Shown piece by piece: positions 25,845-34,874 of a stretch of 64,000 nucleotides of DNA. The notes below the pieces were generated by a model. That model ran no database searches and was not told the DNA's origin. It was given only the letters and a program-made list of their open reading frames with translations. The stretch is from CAWAXW01 sp963786155 (lineage in GTDB: Bacteria; Actinomycetota; CADDZG01; WHSQ01), in assembly GCA_963786155.1 (NCBI GenBank), contig CAWAXW010000006.1:1984001-2048000 (forward strand), in the 5' to 3' direction. Position 1 is the stretch's first letter. Every line of letters starts with the position of its first letter. Made by a program: the position numbers and the translations under genes.

Positions 25845-26473
25845 TTGGTTTCGGGGACGCCCGGCACGAGGGGCACGAAGCGGGCTGGGGTAACAAGGCG
25901 CCCATGGCCGAGGACGCCACCCTCCTTGACGAACAGGTACACGTCGTCACCCGCCCCTCTCTGCAAAGGAATCACCAATCGCCCTCCCTCAGCCAGCTGA
26001 TCCGCAAGCGACTGGGGAAGTGTGCTTGCTGCCGCGGACACGATGATCGTGTCGTAGGGAGCCTCCTCGATCCACCCGTTCCAACCATCGCCGACCTTGA
26101 TCTCAGCGCCGACGATCCCCACTCGTCGCAGGTTCTCCCGCGCCGCCTCGGCCAGGGTCGCATGACGTTCGATCGACACGACGGCCCGAGCCACTTTTGC
26201 AAGAAGAGCCGTTTGATACCCATAGCCGGTACCCACTTCGAGCACCAGGTCGTCGGGTCCCACATGCGCCGCGTCGATCATGTGCGCGATCAAGGAGGGC
26301 TGGCTCGTGGTTTGCGCCTCGGGCAGACCGACCGGCCGATCCGAGTAAGCGCGGGCCTCCGATCCCGGGGGGACGAAGTCGCCTCGCCTCACCGTTCGTA
26401 CTGCTTCGAGCAGACGAGGATCTTGGATCCCCTGGCTTGCTATGTGTCGAACAAGCGACTCATGGTCCCTCAT
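25841..26473 (-). CDS. pcm: Protein-L-isoaspartate O-methyltransferase
   Basis: 210 residues. N-terminal RRGDFVPPGSEARAYSDRP and QTTSQPSLIAHM are the PCMT isoaspartyl-recognition segments. The SAM site is VLEVGTGYGYQTALLA, followed by SIERHATLAE and VGDGWNGW. Predicted to repair damaged isoaspartyl residues. It starts with ATG 26473, seven bases after a TAGCGT box, and is divergent from the WS/DGAT gene. Confidence 0.92.
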   Translation of the reverse strand: MRDHESLVRHIASQGIQDPRLLEAVRTVRRGDFVPPGSEARAYSDRPVGLPEAQTTSQPSLIAHMIDAAHVGPDDLVLEVGTGYGYQTALLAKVARAVVSIERHATLAEAARENLRRVGIVGAEIKVGDGWNGWIEEAPYDTIIVSAAASTLPQSLADQLAEGGRLVIPLQRGAGDDVYLFVKEGGVLGHGRLVTPARFVPLVPGVPETK

Positions 26474-26480
26474 TGGGTTG

Positions 26481-26486
26481 ACGCTA
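26481..26486 (-). promoter_or_regulatory. -10 box, leaderless promoter of pcm
   Basis: TAGCGT on the minus strand, 7-nt spacer to the ATG at 26473. Confidence 0.6.
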
Positions 26487-26521
26487 ACTCGCGCAGGTCA
26501 TGGTGGAAGCAGAATGACCGC

Positions 26522-26527
26522 TACCAT
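26522..26527 (+). promoter_or_regulatory. -10 box, leaderless promoter of the WS/DGAT gene
   Basis: TACCAT with a 6-nt spacer (GAGGAC) to the ATG at 26534. The spacer also contains GAGGA, which could act as a weak ribosome site. Confidence 0.6.
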
Positions 26528-26533
26528 GAGGAC

Positions 26534-27907
26534 ATGACGATGGAGAGATTGAGCGTCCTCGACGAGATGTTCCTTCATCTCGAGGGGCCGGATACCCACA
26601 TGCACGTCGGGGCGGTCGCGATCTTCGAGGGCCCCCCGGCCGACTACGAGGACGTGCTCGACACGATGCACCGTCGGATGCATCTCGTCCCCCGCTTCCG
26701 CCAGAAGCTGGCATTCGTGCCGTTCGGATTGGGCCGGCCGGTTTGGGTGGACGACACGCACTTCAATCTCGAATATCACGTCCGCCACACGGCCCTTCCG
26801 CCGCCGGGCGACCGCACGAAGCTCAATCGCCTCGCCGCGCGCATCATGTCCCAGCAACTCGATCGCTCGAAGCCACTGTGGGAGACCTGGATCGTCGAAG
26901 GCCTGGCGGGGGGCCGAACGGCCCTGATCAGCAAGACCCACCACTCCCTGGTCGACGGCGTCTCGGGGGTGGACCTCATGTCGGTCATGTTCGATGTCGA
27001 GCGCGAGCAGGTGGTCATCGAGAGCGAGCCGTGGCGACCGGACCTGGAGCCCACCTCGGATTCGCTGATGATCGACGCCATCAAGGAAAGGGTCACCTCA
27101 CCCCGAGAAGCGGCGAGGTCACTCCAGTCGGCGTTCTCGGACCCTGCGGGGATCCCCGGGCGCTTCGTCTCCAGCTTGCGCTCGCTCGGCGAGTTCGTTG
27201 GAGGATCCTTCGCCGCACCCGCGTCCTCGGTGAACCAACAGGTCGGCCCACACCGGCGGTTCGAAACAGTCCTGGCCGATCTCGATGAGTTCAAGGCCAT
27301 CAAGAACCGCTACAGCGCAACCGTGAACGACGTCGTGTTGGCGGTTGTGTCCGGCGGTCTGCGCATGCTCCTCAAAGACCGGGGCGAAGCCGTGGACGAT
27401 ATCGAGTTGCGAGCGATGGTTCCGGTGTCGGTGCGAGCGGAGCACGAACAAGGCGCGCTCGGGAATCGCGTTGCTTCACTGTGGGCCGCACTGCCCCTTT
27501 ACGAACGGGATCCGATCAAACGGCTGAAGCTCATCAACGCCGAGATGAAGGACCTCAAGTCTTCAGGACAGGCGGTCGGCGCTCAGCTCCTCACGAGCTT
27601 CGGAGAGTGGGTTCCCCCGACGATCGTCGCCCAGGCATCGCGCCTGGTCGCGCGGCAGCGAGCGTTCAACCTGGTGATAACCAACGTGCCCGGCCCCCAG
27701 GTCCCGCTCTACTCCCTCGGCCGGCAGATGGAAGAGGTCTATCCCGTCGTTCCACTCACCGCCACCACGTCCGTCGGGGTCGCACTCTTCAGCTACAACG
27801 GCACCATCGGATTCGGCCTCCTCGGCGACTACGACACCGCGCCCGATCTCGGGGTCCTCGCCGAGGGCATCGAGAAGTCGATCGCGGAGCTCGCCTCGAC
27901 CGTCTAA
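26534..27907 (+). CDS. Wax ester synthase/diacylglycerol acyltransferase
   Basis: 457 residues. The catalytic motif H136-H-S-L-V-D141-G lies in ALISKTHHSLVDGVSG. Further family segments are LDEMFLHLEGPDTHMHVGA at the start, NDVVLAVVSGGLR, and the C-terminal ITNVPGPQVPLYSLG. The frame is open for 630 bases upstream, but that part overlaps pcm and has no family homology, so ATG 26534 is chosen with the TACCAT box. It esterifies acyl-CoA to diacylglycerol or fatty alcohols for storage lipid, a common actinobacterial trait. Confidence 0.93.
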   Translation: MTMERLSVLDEMFLHLEGPDTHMHVGAVAIFEGPPADYEDVLDTMHRRMHLVPRFRQKLAFVPFGLGRPVWVDDTHFNLEYHVRHTALPPPGDRTKLNRLAARIMSQQLDRSKPLWETWIVEGLAGGRTALISKTHHSLVDGVSGVDLMSVMFDVEREQVVIESEPWRPDLEPTSDSLMIDAIKERVTSPREAARSLQSAFSDPAGIPGRFVSSLRSLGEFVGGSFAAPASSVNQQVGPHRRFETVLADLDEFKAIKNRYSATVNDVVLAVVSGGLRMLLKDRGEAVDDIELRAMVPVSVRAEHEQGALGNRVASLWAALPLYERDPIKRLKLINAEMKDLKSSGQAVGAQLLTSFGEWVPPTIVAQASRLVARQRAFNLVITNVPGPQVPLYSLGRQMEEVYPVVPLTATTSVGVALFSYNGTIGFGLLGDYDTAPDLGVLAEGIEKSIAELASTV

Positions 27908-27911
27908 AGCT

Positions 27912-29253
27912 TTACGGCAAACGGCAGTCGGTCGCGAACGGGACCGAATCCACCGGCGTCCCTGCGACGAGTTCCTGTCTGGCTCTCGCGTCCAGCAGGA
28001 GAGCGATCACGGGCTCGGAAGGCTGGCCCAACGGCACGTAGACCTGTTCGCCATTCGCTACCCCGTCGATCCCGTGGAGCTCCAATTGCTTTGCGACCTC
28101 TGCGTGCTGGGCGGAAGTGAGGACATACGCGGCATGGGGCTGGATCTTGCATCTCGTTCGCCGCCGCTGGGTCGTTGTCGGCTCCGTAGAAGTACGTGGG
28201 GGCCGAGCGTGTGCTGCCTTCCTCCGTCTTGCTGAGGGGCGCCTGGTCGGTTGCCGCCTTTATCTCCGCCGCGTTGTCGCGCACGAACTGCAGCACGCAG
28301 TCGACGACCGTGACGTGAGCGGCCACGCGCCTGCGCTGGACCGCGGCGTTTGTCATCAGCTCGTCGGGTCCGTTCCTGACGTCGGCGTCAACGCGTGTCT
28401 CCACGAGGATGCCGAGACTGTGCCGCAGTCCCATCGTGTTGCGCATGATGCCCTCGTGCTCATCGCCTGCCGTCTGTTGCACTTTGTGGATGTCGCCGAC
28501 CTTGTCCTGGCCGTACTCGTCCGCGGTGTATCCGGCCGCCTCCGAGCAAGCCTCGATCTTAGTTCCGGCCAGCTCCAACGCGAGGTCGTGGATGTCTCCG
28601 TCCACGTTCAGGTTGCGAGGCCAAAGATAGAGAACCTCGTCGTCGTACAGCACCGGAGTCGAGGGACCGTACTCGTGCAGGTCCAGGGAAACGTCGGGCT
28701 TCCAGTCGCGCACGACTTCTGCGATCGCCTGAGACTCCTGCACGGTGAGACGAAGGTGATCGCGGTTGATATCCGTGCCCCCCGAGTTGCCTCGCGTGTT
28801 GCGAGCCCGGCCGTCCGGGTTGGCACTGGGGACGAATAAAAGCGTCATCTCCTGAAGTTGATTCACTAGCACTGGGTCAGTCGTGAAGGCGAGGTCGCGG
28901 ATCCACTTGAGACACGCCTCGCGGCCGGCGGGCTCGTTCCCATGCTGCGAACAAGCGATGAGCACGCTCGGCTCCTTCTGGGCGGCCTCGATGCCGCGCG
29001 GGACGGGATCTCCCACCTGAACGAGGTGCAGCGGCCGTCCCTCGGCCGTCAGCCCGATCTCGGACACTTCGACCCTCTCCGAAGCGGCATCGAGCTGCGT
29101 CAGGAAGTCAACTTCCTGCGCGTGCGAGGTCCACGACGCGCCGTTGGACTGCTCGAAAGCGGTCTGCGGCTGAGGCTCTTGAGCCTGGACGGAGACGGCC
29201 GAAGCTCCGGCTATCAGGAAGAGGCAGAGCGAGACGATCCTTGCCTTCCTCAT
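27912..29253 (-). CDS. Secreted M14 zinc carboxypeptidase A (frameshifted near the C-terminus)
   Basis: About 447 residues after repair. Signal peptide MRKARIVSLCLFLIAGASAV. Zinc site H-x-x-E in ACSQHGNEPAGREA and the third ligand in SLDLHEYG. The catalytic Glu is probably in LGILVETRVDA. At ~28132-28140 (a GGGG run) the frame shifts; the correct continuation is PHAAYVLTSAQHAEVAKQ, ending TAA at 27912. The unrepaired frame instead ends at 27904. The start overlaps the stop of the other M14 gene by 4 bp, so the two form an operon. Confidence 0.85.
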
Positions 29254-30738
29254 ACCGCCTGCTCGCGATAGGAGGAGTTGGAGCCCGGCGCGTAGCCGGC
29301 CTCGATGTTCCCTGCCGTGTCCACGGAGAACCACTGCACTTTCGTCCCGGCAGGGATCATGAGGTCCTTGCCTCCCTCTCGTATCGCGGCTCGGTCGTAA
29401 CGCATCGACTCGAACGTCGGAACACTGCCGTCGAGTGTGTAGTAGACCGCCGCGGGCTCGCTGGTCTTGAAGACCCAGTTGGCGCCCTTCTGCACCAACT
29501 CTGAAGTCGGGGCAACTTCGTCACGGTCGTGTTGCAGCGCGACCTCGAACATCGCGATCAGTCCGTTGGAGAACTCCATCGCCTCCTCGTGTCCTTCTTC
29601 GAAGGCCGGTTGGAAACCGACGTCGGTCCAAGACCGGGTGGTCGTGTTGTAGAGCTGCGCCCCCACCTCGAAGCTCCAGCCAAAGATCCCGTTCTGGTAG
29701 TAGAGGTGGTCGGCCGAGTTGCCCGCGGCCGAGTAGAGGACGTCGGCGATCGGGCCCGTGCGGCCCGGCAGGATGACGGTCCCTCTGTGGTCCTTGATCG
29801 CCTGCAGGATCCTGTGAGACGCCCCCCAGAAGGCCGACTCGACGTCGAGTGGCGGAGCGGGCAACGACTCCCGGCCCTGGCTCTTGTACGCGCCGGGCGC
29901 CCACATGAAGTAGCCGCCGTGGCTGTGGATGTTCATGGAGAACTTGATGTTGGGATGAGCGTCCGCCAGAGCGATCACGTTGGCGCTCTCGGGCTCCGAA
30001 AGCTCCGCCGGTCCGGAGAATGTGTCGCTCGTGCAGCTCGAAGATGCTCCGCTGTAGCCGTCGAAGATCGAGCCGATCGCATAGTTACGGTTGTTGTCCA
30101 CTCCCCACGAGTTGCGACGTCCCGGGTCCGAGTTGTTCGCTCCGCAATGATTCGTCATGTTGCGGCGCTGCATCGCGAAGTCGTGGAAGCTGAAGTGGCC
30201 TCCGTCGGTGTTCACCGACGGGATGATGAAGATGTCTAGGTTATCCACCAGCTCGCGCGTCGCGGGATCCGTGGCGTAGTTGCGCAGCAGGCGCTCGGCC
30301 GACTCGACCGCCACCAGTGGAGTAACCCACTCACGCGCGTGCTCCTGTGCGTACGCAAGCACGCCAATCTTCGATCCGTCCCGGTGTGCACCGATCCGGA
30401 TGGCACGAGGCTGGAAAGGATGCGCCTTCGCCCTGCAGCCCATCGGTAAGCGCCGTGGGGGTTTGCACGGCAACAGCTCCCGCACCCGCATCGCCTCGGT
30501 AGGTCGTCGCGGTCACGAGCCCTTGCGAGTCGTCGGTCAGGGCCTGGGCGCGACCTGCGCCGCGGTGCTCAGAGCTGGACGCCGGCGGCATCCGTGGCCA
30601 GTCCGACCGTGATCAGCTCGTCGGCAACCGTGACGGATAGGCGCAGAGCCGGGGCCGGGGTTCACGACCTCTATCGCGGATCGTGCGCCTGAACGAGCCG
30701 GCGCGGACGGCCGACGTGACCACGACAGCCGCAACCAA
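29250..30738 (-). CDS. Secreted M14 zinc carboxypeptidase B (5' part frameshifted)
   Basis: The catalytic part is intact from FQPRAIRIGAHRDGSKIG: zinc ligands in AQEHAREW (HxxE) and NIHSHGG, with a catalytic Glu in FGWSFEVGAQ. The last ~70 residues form a small beta domain (AAVYYTLDGSVPTFE). Upstream, the N-terminal part lies in shifted frames: a signal-like TTG GTT GCG GCT start near 30738, EVVNPGPGSA, then LRLSVTVADELITVG and a shift near 30412. At least three frame changes are needed, so the 5' end is approximate. Operon with carboxypeptidase A. Confidence 0.8.
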
Positions 30739-30777
30739 CCGCGACGGATGCCCGTTTCGAATCGAGGAGGATCTGTG

Positions 30778-31300
30778 CCTTCGCAGGATAACCCGATCGA
30801 TGCGGCAGCTCAACGCATCCACGGTGAGCTGATGCTCCGGGGCCTCGATCCGTCTGCGGTCTCGAGCATCCACCAGGCCCTGGTGAGAAACGGTCTGGTC
30901 ACGCCAAGGAGCCGCAAAGCAAGTGCATCCAAGCGATTCGCCCGGTCGAGCTCCCTCACAGGTGTGGCAGATCACGCGTCACGGGTGGCGCTGTCTGTTC
31001 CCGGTGCCGGTGGTGGGTGATCTCGATCCTCGATGACCACAGCAGGGCGCTGCTCGGCGCTCAGGGTGGGCTGGGCCGACCGGGGCGGCGGCGGTGGCTT
31101 GCCTGGAGGACGCCGTGGCCCGCTACGGAGTTCCCAGGCAGGTGCTTTCCGACAGGCACCTGCTTCGACCGGGCGCCTGATCCGCGGCCGAGGTTGAGTT
31201 CGAACGGTGTTGCAAGAAGCTCGGGATCAAGCAGATCCACAGCCGGCCGCTCCATCAAACCATGACCCTCGGCCAGGTTGAACGATTCCAGTCCTGACGG
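30778..31300 (+). mobile_element. Decayed IS481-family transposase remnant
   Basis: Fragments in different + frames follow the order of an IS481 transposase: AQRIHGELMLRGLDPSAVSS with NGLVTPRSRK (helix-turn-helix end), a DDE-region remnant (WQITRHGWRC), LDDHSRALLGAQ (second Asp), then VARYGVPRQVLSDRHLLRP and CCKKLGIKQIHSRPLHQ to GQVERFQS, where the catalytic Glu would be. It stops at 31300 without the usual C-terminal RPHRAL region, and internal stops and shifts are present. No terminal repeats or target duplication were seen. A dead insertion-sequence fossil. Confidence 0.75.
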
Positions 31301-31311
31301 TGAAGAATGGC

Positions 31312-31756
31312 CTACGACCACTCCGGATCGAATCCATCGACCGAGGCGAGCCACTCGATCGTTCGAGTCACGACGACCTGGTCAGCGAGCCCATCCAGGG
31401 ATCGGTATCCGAAGACCCGACGGAGCGTCTGTGACCCCACGCGGCCCATCCTGACGTCGAGGCTACGAAGCTCGTGGACGAGGCCCTCACGCGGATGGTC
31501 GGGCGACAACGGCTGCTCCGCTGCTCGGACCAGATCGCGTCGGCGATGCGCTGGGCCCCGGCCATCGTGTGGATGCGGGAGTCGGGCGCCGAGCGCCACT
31601 TGAGCTTCCGACCACGCTCATCGGGTTCCGATCGACCCCACGAAGGGTACCACCGTCAAAGGACGATTCGTCAGGAGGTGATGCCAGAATCACCGCGCAG
31701 GCGTCTCGAATGCTCTTCGAACAAGGGTGTCCGCGCTTACCCCGGTGCGTAAGCAC
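31312..31756 (-). pseudogene. Broken gene of unknown function
   Basis: Reading minus-strand frames in turn gives a plausible protein: KLKWRSAPDSRIHTMAGAQR, IADAIWSEQ, then a clear C-terminal run DHPREGLVHELRSLDVRMGR, VGSQTLRRVFGYRSLDGLAD and VVVTRTIEWLASVDGFDPEW ending at 31312. At least two frame changes are needed. I do not recognise the family. It lies between the IS481 fossil and the GDPD/PHP gene, so real decay is possible, although the same region is rich in apparent sequencing indels. Confidence 0.45.
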
Positions 31757-31765
31757 AGAGCAGGA

Positions 31766-34038
31766 CTAGGGCTGCGTGGCAGGGCCCAGGTAGATCGGGG
31801 AGGTCAGGGCCAACATCGTGATGCGGTTGCGGCAGTAGGTGGTCTCTCCGCCGAACGCCTCGTCGCAGGCGGCCCGGCGCTGGTCGGCGGCGTCGGGTTC
31901 GAACAGCTCGGCGCGGACCCATTTGCCGCCGGGGCTGGGGAAGCGGAATTCGTAGTCGGCCGTGGGCACGATGACCGGGATCCCGCCCTGGCCGCCCTCG
32001 CCGACGATCCGTAGCTGACTGCCGGGCGCGCCGAGGACTCGAACTCTCAGCTCGGCATCCTCGGGCAGGCGGTCGCCGACGATCGACTCGTAGGTGCCGT
32101 CGCCGTCCGCATCGCCTTCTAGGAACAGGCGCGGCCCTCCGAGGCGAGGCGGCTGCCACGAGACAAACGTGCGCCCTTCTCTCAGCCCTTCGAGGATCGC
32201 GGCTTCACCTGCTTCTTCGGCGAAGACCCACGTGGTGGGTTGCCCGTTGCCCTGGATGCCGCTGGTTGCTACGTAGTGGTTGTCGCTCCCACCGGTCGCG
32301 CCGACCTCGTAGCCGCGGTCCAGCCAGCCGTCCCAATAGTCGAGCGCATCGTCGTTGGACGCACCCGAGGGGGCCGGCGGTTGCCACGCGGTCGAGATGT
32401 TCCACACTTCGACGACGTCGGGTACCACTTCGTAGCGGTAGCTCCAATCCATGTTCTCGGGATAAGTCGTGTCCTGAACCGGATGGTTGATCTGAAACAC
32501 GCCTCCGTCAGCCCGCAATTCGTTCGCCATCGCTGTCCACTGCGGCGGCCGATCGGTCGCCCGAGTCGTAGATCTCTCGGGCACCAAGCATCTGTGCGTG
32601 GCCGTTGAGCGAGTTCTCGTAGGCAGGGATCGGGACGACACCTTCGGCTCCGAAACCCGGGTCGGACTGGGAGCGGATGTCGTTGTGATCGGTGATCGCG
32701 AGGAAGTCGAGACCACGTGCGGGCCGCGACACGGAACTGGTTCTCCACGGTGTGTCCGTACGTGTAGGCCTCCTCGGGCCCGGTGTTGTCGTCGTTCGGA
32801 CCGCTGTACGAATCGTGCGAATACGTCGTGTGGACGTGGAGGTCGCCGGCGAACCACTTGCCGACGCGCTTGGTCGAACCGATGCCTTCGTCTGGTGCGG
32901 GGATCGTTGCCTGCGACGCGAGCGGCGCCGTCCCCTTCGTATGCGGCCGTGGTCGCGATCGGCTCCGCCACTGCTGCACAGCCACCGCGTCCGGTCACGA
33001 TCTCCGCATCGCCCACGGTGAGCTTCTTCAGCGGCAGGCCGAGACGATTGTTCGCATTCACGAGGCAAATCGTCGCTCCGCCGTTTCGAACGACGATCTC
33101 GGTCGGAACGGGCTCGTCGAGTGCATCGGCGGTGACGTCGGGCAGATTGACCTGCGCTCCGTCGGCGCCCATCGCCGCGCGCTTCGAGCAACTGGCGCGG
33201 CCTCGACCTCGCCGTTCGCCCCGGAGTACACGTTAGGGATGACGAGACCGCAAGCATCGTGGACGGCGACTACGTGCTCCGGTGTGTAGCTGTCCAGGTC
33301 CGAGCCGAACCAGTGATAGTCCTGCCCGAGCCCGTAGAGGAACGGCGGAGGCGTGCGGAGCTGCGGCAGGCCGTCGGAGTCGAGCTGCAGGTTCGACCAC
33401 ATCAGATCGGCGTCCGGATGGGCGGCCCGGATGGCGGCGCCACGCGCCGGCTCGTAGGTAAGGAACGAGGAGTTGTAGGCAGACGCCGTACTCGTAGGCG
33501 AGGTCGGCGACCGCCACGGGGTCGCGCACGGACTCTTTGATGTCGAAATAGATGCCGGTCCCATGGTGAGCAGCCAGAGCCAGTACTTCCTCGAGGGTGG
33601 GGATCAGCGCCGGGTCGTACTCGCTCCCCTTCCATTTGGCGTTGTCGGCGGCATTGAGCGCGGGACTTGCTTGAAGGTCAACGTTGCGATCTGGCCCGAG
33701 CCGTCGGTCTTGGCGTCGACGTCGGTGTCGTGGAACGCCACGAAGCGATCGTCACGGGTCTGCTGGACGTCGACCTCGATCATGTCGATGCCGTAGGCGA
33801 TCGCATAGCGGTAGGCGTCCAGGGTGTTCTCGGGCGCCAGCTCGGCGGCGCCACGATGCGCGGCGGTGACCATGGTCTCGGTCACGGGCTGGTCGGGCGT
33901 CCCGGCGGCCAGCCAGCGCTGCGGCTCGGGGGCGGGGGTGCAGTCCAAGGGCGAGGCCTCTGCGGTAGCAACGAGCGATGCCGCGCCGATAGCGAGCGCG
34001 GCCGTCATTGCAGCCATCCGCGAACGGACGTGGGTCAC
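31766..34038 (-). CDS. Secreted GDPD-PHP two-domain phosphoesterase (about six frameshifts)
   Basis: A single locus from GTG 34038, with GGGAGG 6 nt upstream and a signal peptide. Part 1 is a glycerophosphodiester phosphodiesterase: AAHRGAAELAPENTLDAYRY, EVDVQQTRDD, FHDTDVDAKTDG, IYFDIKES and GADGAQVNLPD. Part 2 is a PHP metallohydrolase (CehA/McbA-like): WFAGDLHVHTTYSHDSYSG, FLAITDHND, FQINHPVQD and GATGGSDNHY, with a C-terminal beta domain. Frame changes fall near 33655, 33480, 33178, 32935, 32735 and 32560. No stop separates the two parts once frames are joined, so I read one fused gene, though two genes are possible. Confidence 0.7.
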
Positions 34039-34083
34039 CGGGCGCCTCCCTGAGAGCGATCCGAGCGTCGAGCGAATGCTCGC

Positions 34084-34849
34084 TCAGGTTGTGATTTGCG
34101 GCGAACCGGCCCATTCCTGCCCGTGCCCCATAGACGCCCAAATCTTCCGGACTGAACCCAGGATTCGAGCGACGGAAGACGCGGGGGGGCTAGGTCGTCG
34201 TCCTCCTCGGACATGTAGACGTCGAGACGGCGTGACCTCGATCGCGCGGCGCTCCAGTTCCTCGTAGTCGGCTCCGCCGCGACATCAGCGTCGAAGGTGT
34301 TGCCGGCGAACCCGACCAGCTCGGCGCCGGCATCCAGATATCCGAGGTAGTTCTCGGCAGTTAGCCCTCCCGTAACCAGGATCGGCGTTCCGTTGAGGGG
34401 GCCGAGGATGTCCGCGATGTAGTCCGGCCCACCCAGCTCTCGCCGGGGAACACCTTTACCCAGTCGGCGCCGGCCTGGCGGGCGGTGAAGATCTCGGTCG
34501 GCGTTGAAGCACCGAGCAATCGGCACCGCGAGCGTGCGCCGCTTCGACGACCTCGGGAAGGACGACCGGAGTGACGATGAACTCGGCCCCCGCGTCGTAC
34601 GCCTCCTTCACCTGTTCCGGCGCAAGGATCGTTCCGGCCCCGACGATCGCCTCGCCCCGGCTCGCGATCTCGGCGAGAGCGTCGGTCGCGCCGGGCGTAT
34701 TCATCGTGACCTCGACGGCTTCGAATCCACCGCGAACGGCAGCGGCCGTGGCCTCGACCGCGTGATCGCGCTTCGCGGATCCTGAAGATCGCGATCACCA
34801 CCGCGTCCCTCAGCCGCTGAGCGCGGACTCGAAAAGCTTCGATTCCATA
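34084..34849 (-). CDS. eda: KDPG/KHG aldolase (Eda-type, frameshifted)
   Basis: Joined fragments read MESKLFESAL, LRDAVVIAIFR, then FEAVEVTMNTPGA, IVGAGTILAPEQVKEAYDAG, AEFIVTPVVLPEVV, ADWVKVFPGESW (the Schiff-base Lys), GPLNGTPILVTGGLTAENYL and DYEELERRAIEV. This is the class I 2-keto-3-deoxy-6-phosphogluconate aldolase order, so the Entner-Doudoroff or hexuronate pathway is implied. At least four single-base shifts interrupt it. The end is uncertain: 34084 in one frame or 34035 in another. No edd gene is nearby. Confidence 0.7.
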
Positions 34850-34874
34850 ACAAAAGGCTACCCGAGGGGTGCCC

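Noticed and set aside
25904..26533. Long N-terminal extension of the WS/DGAT frame
   Set aside because: It overlaps the whole pcm gene on the other strand and has no WS/DGAT homology; the TACCAT box and family start support ATG 26534.
31885..31905. GGTTCGAA-like T-loop sequence suggesting a tRNA
   Set aside because: It lies inside the GDPD/PHP coding sequence and no acceptor stem or anticodon arm can be drawn around it.
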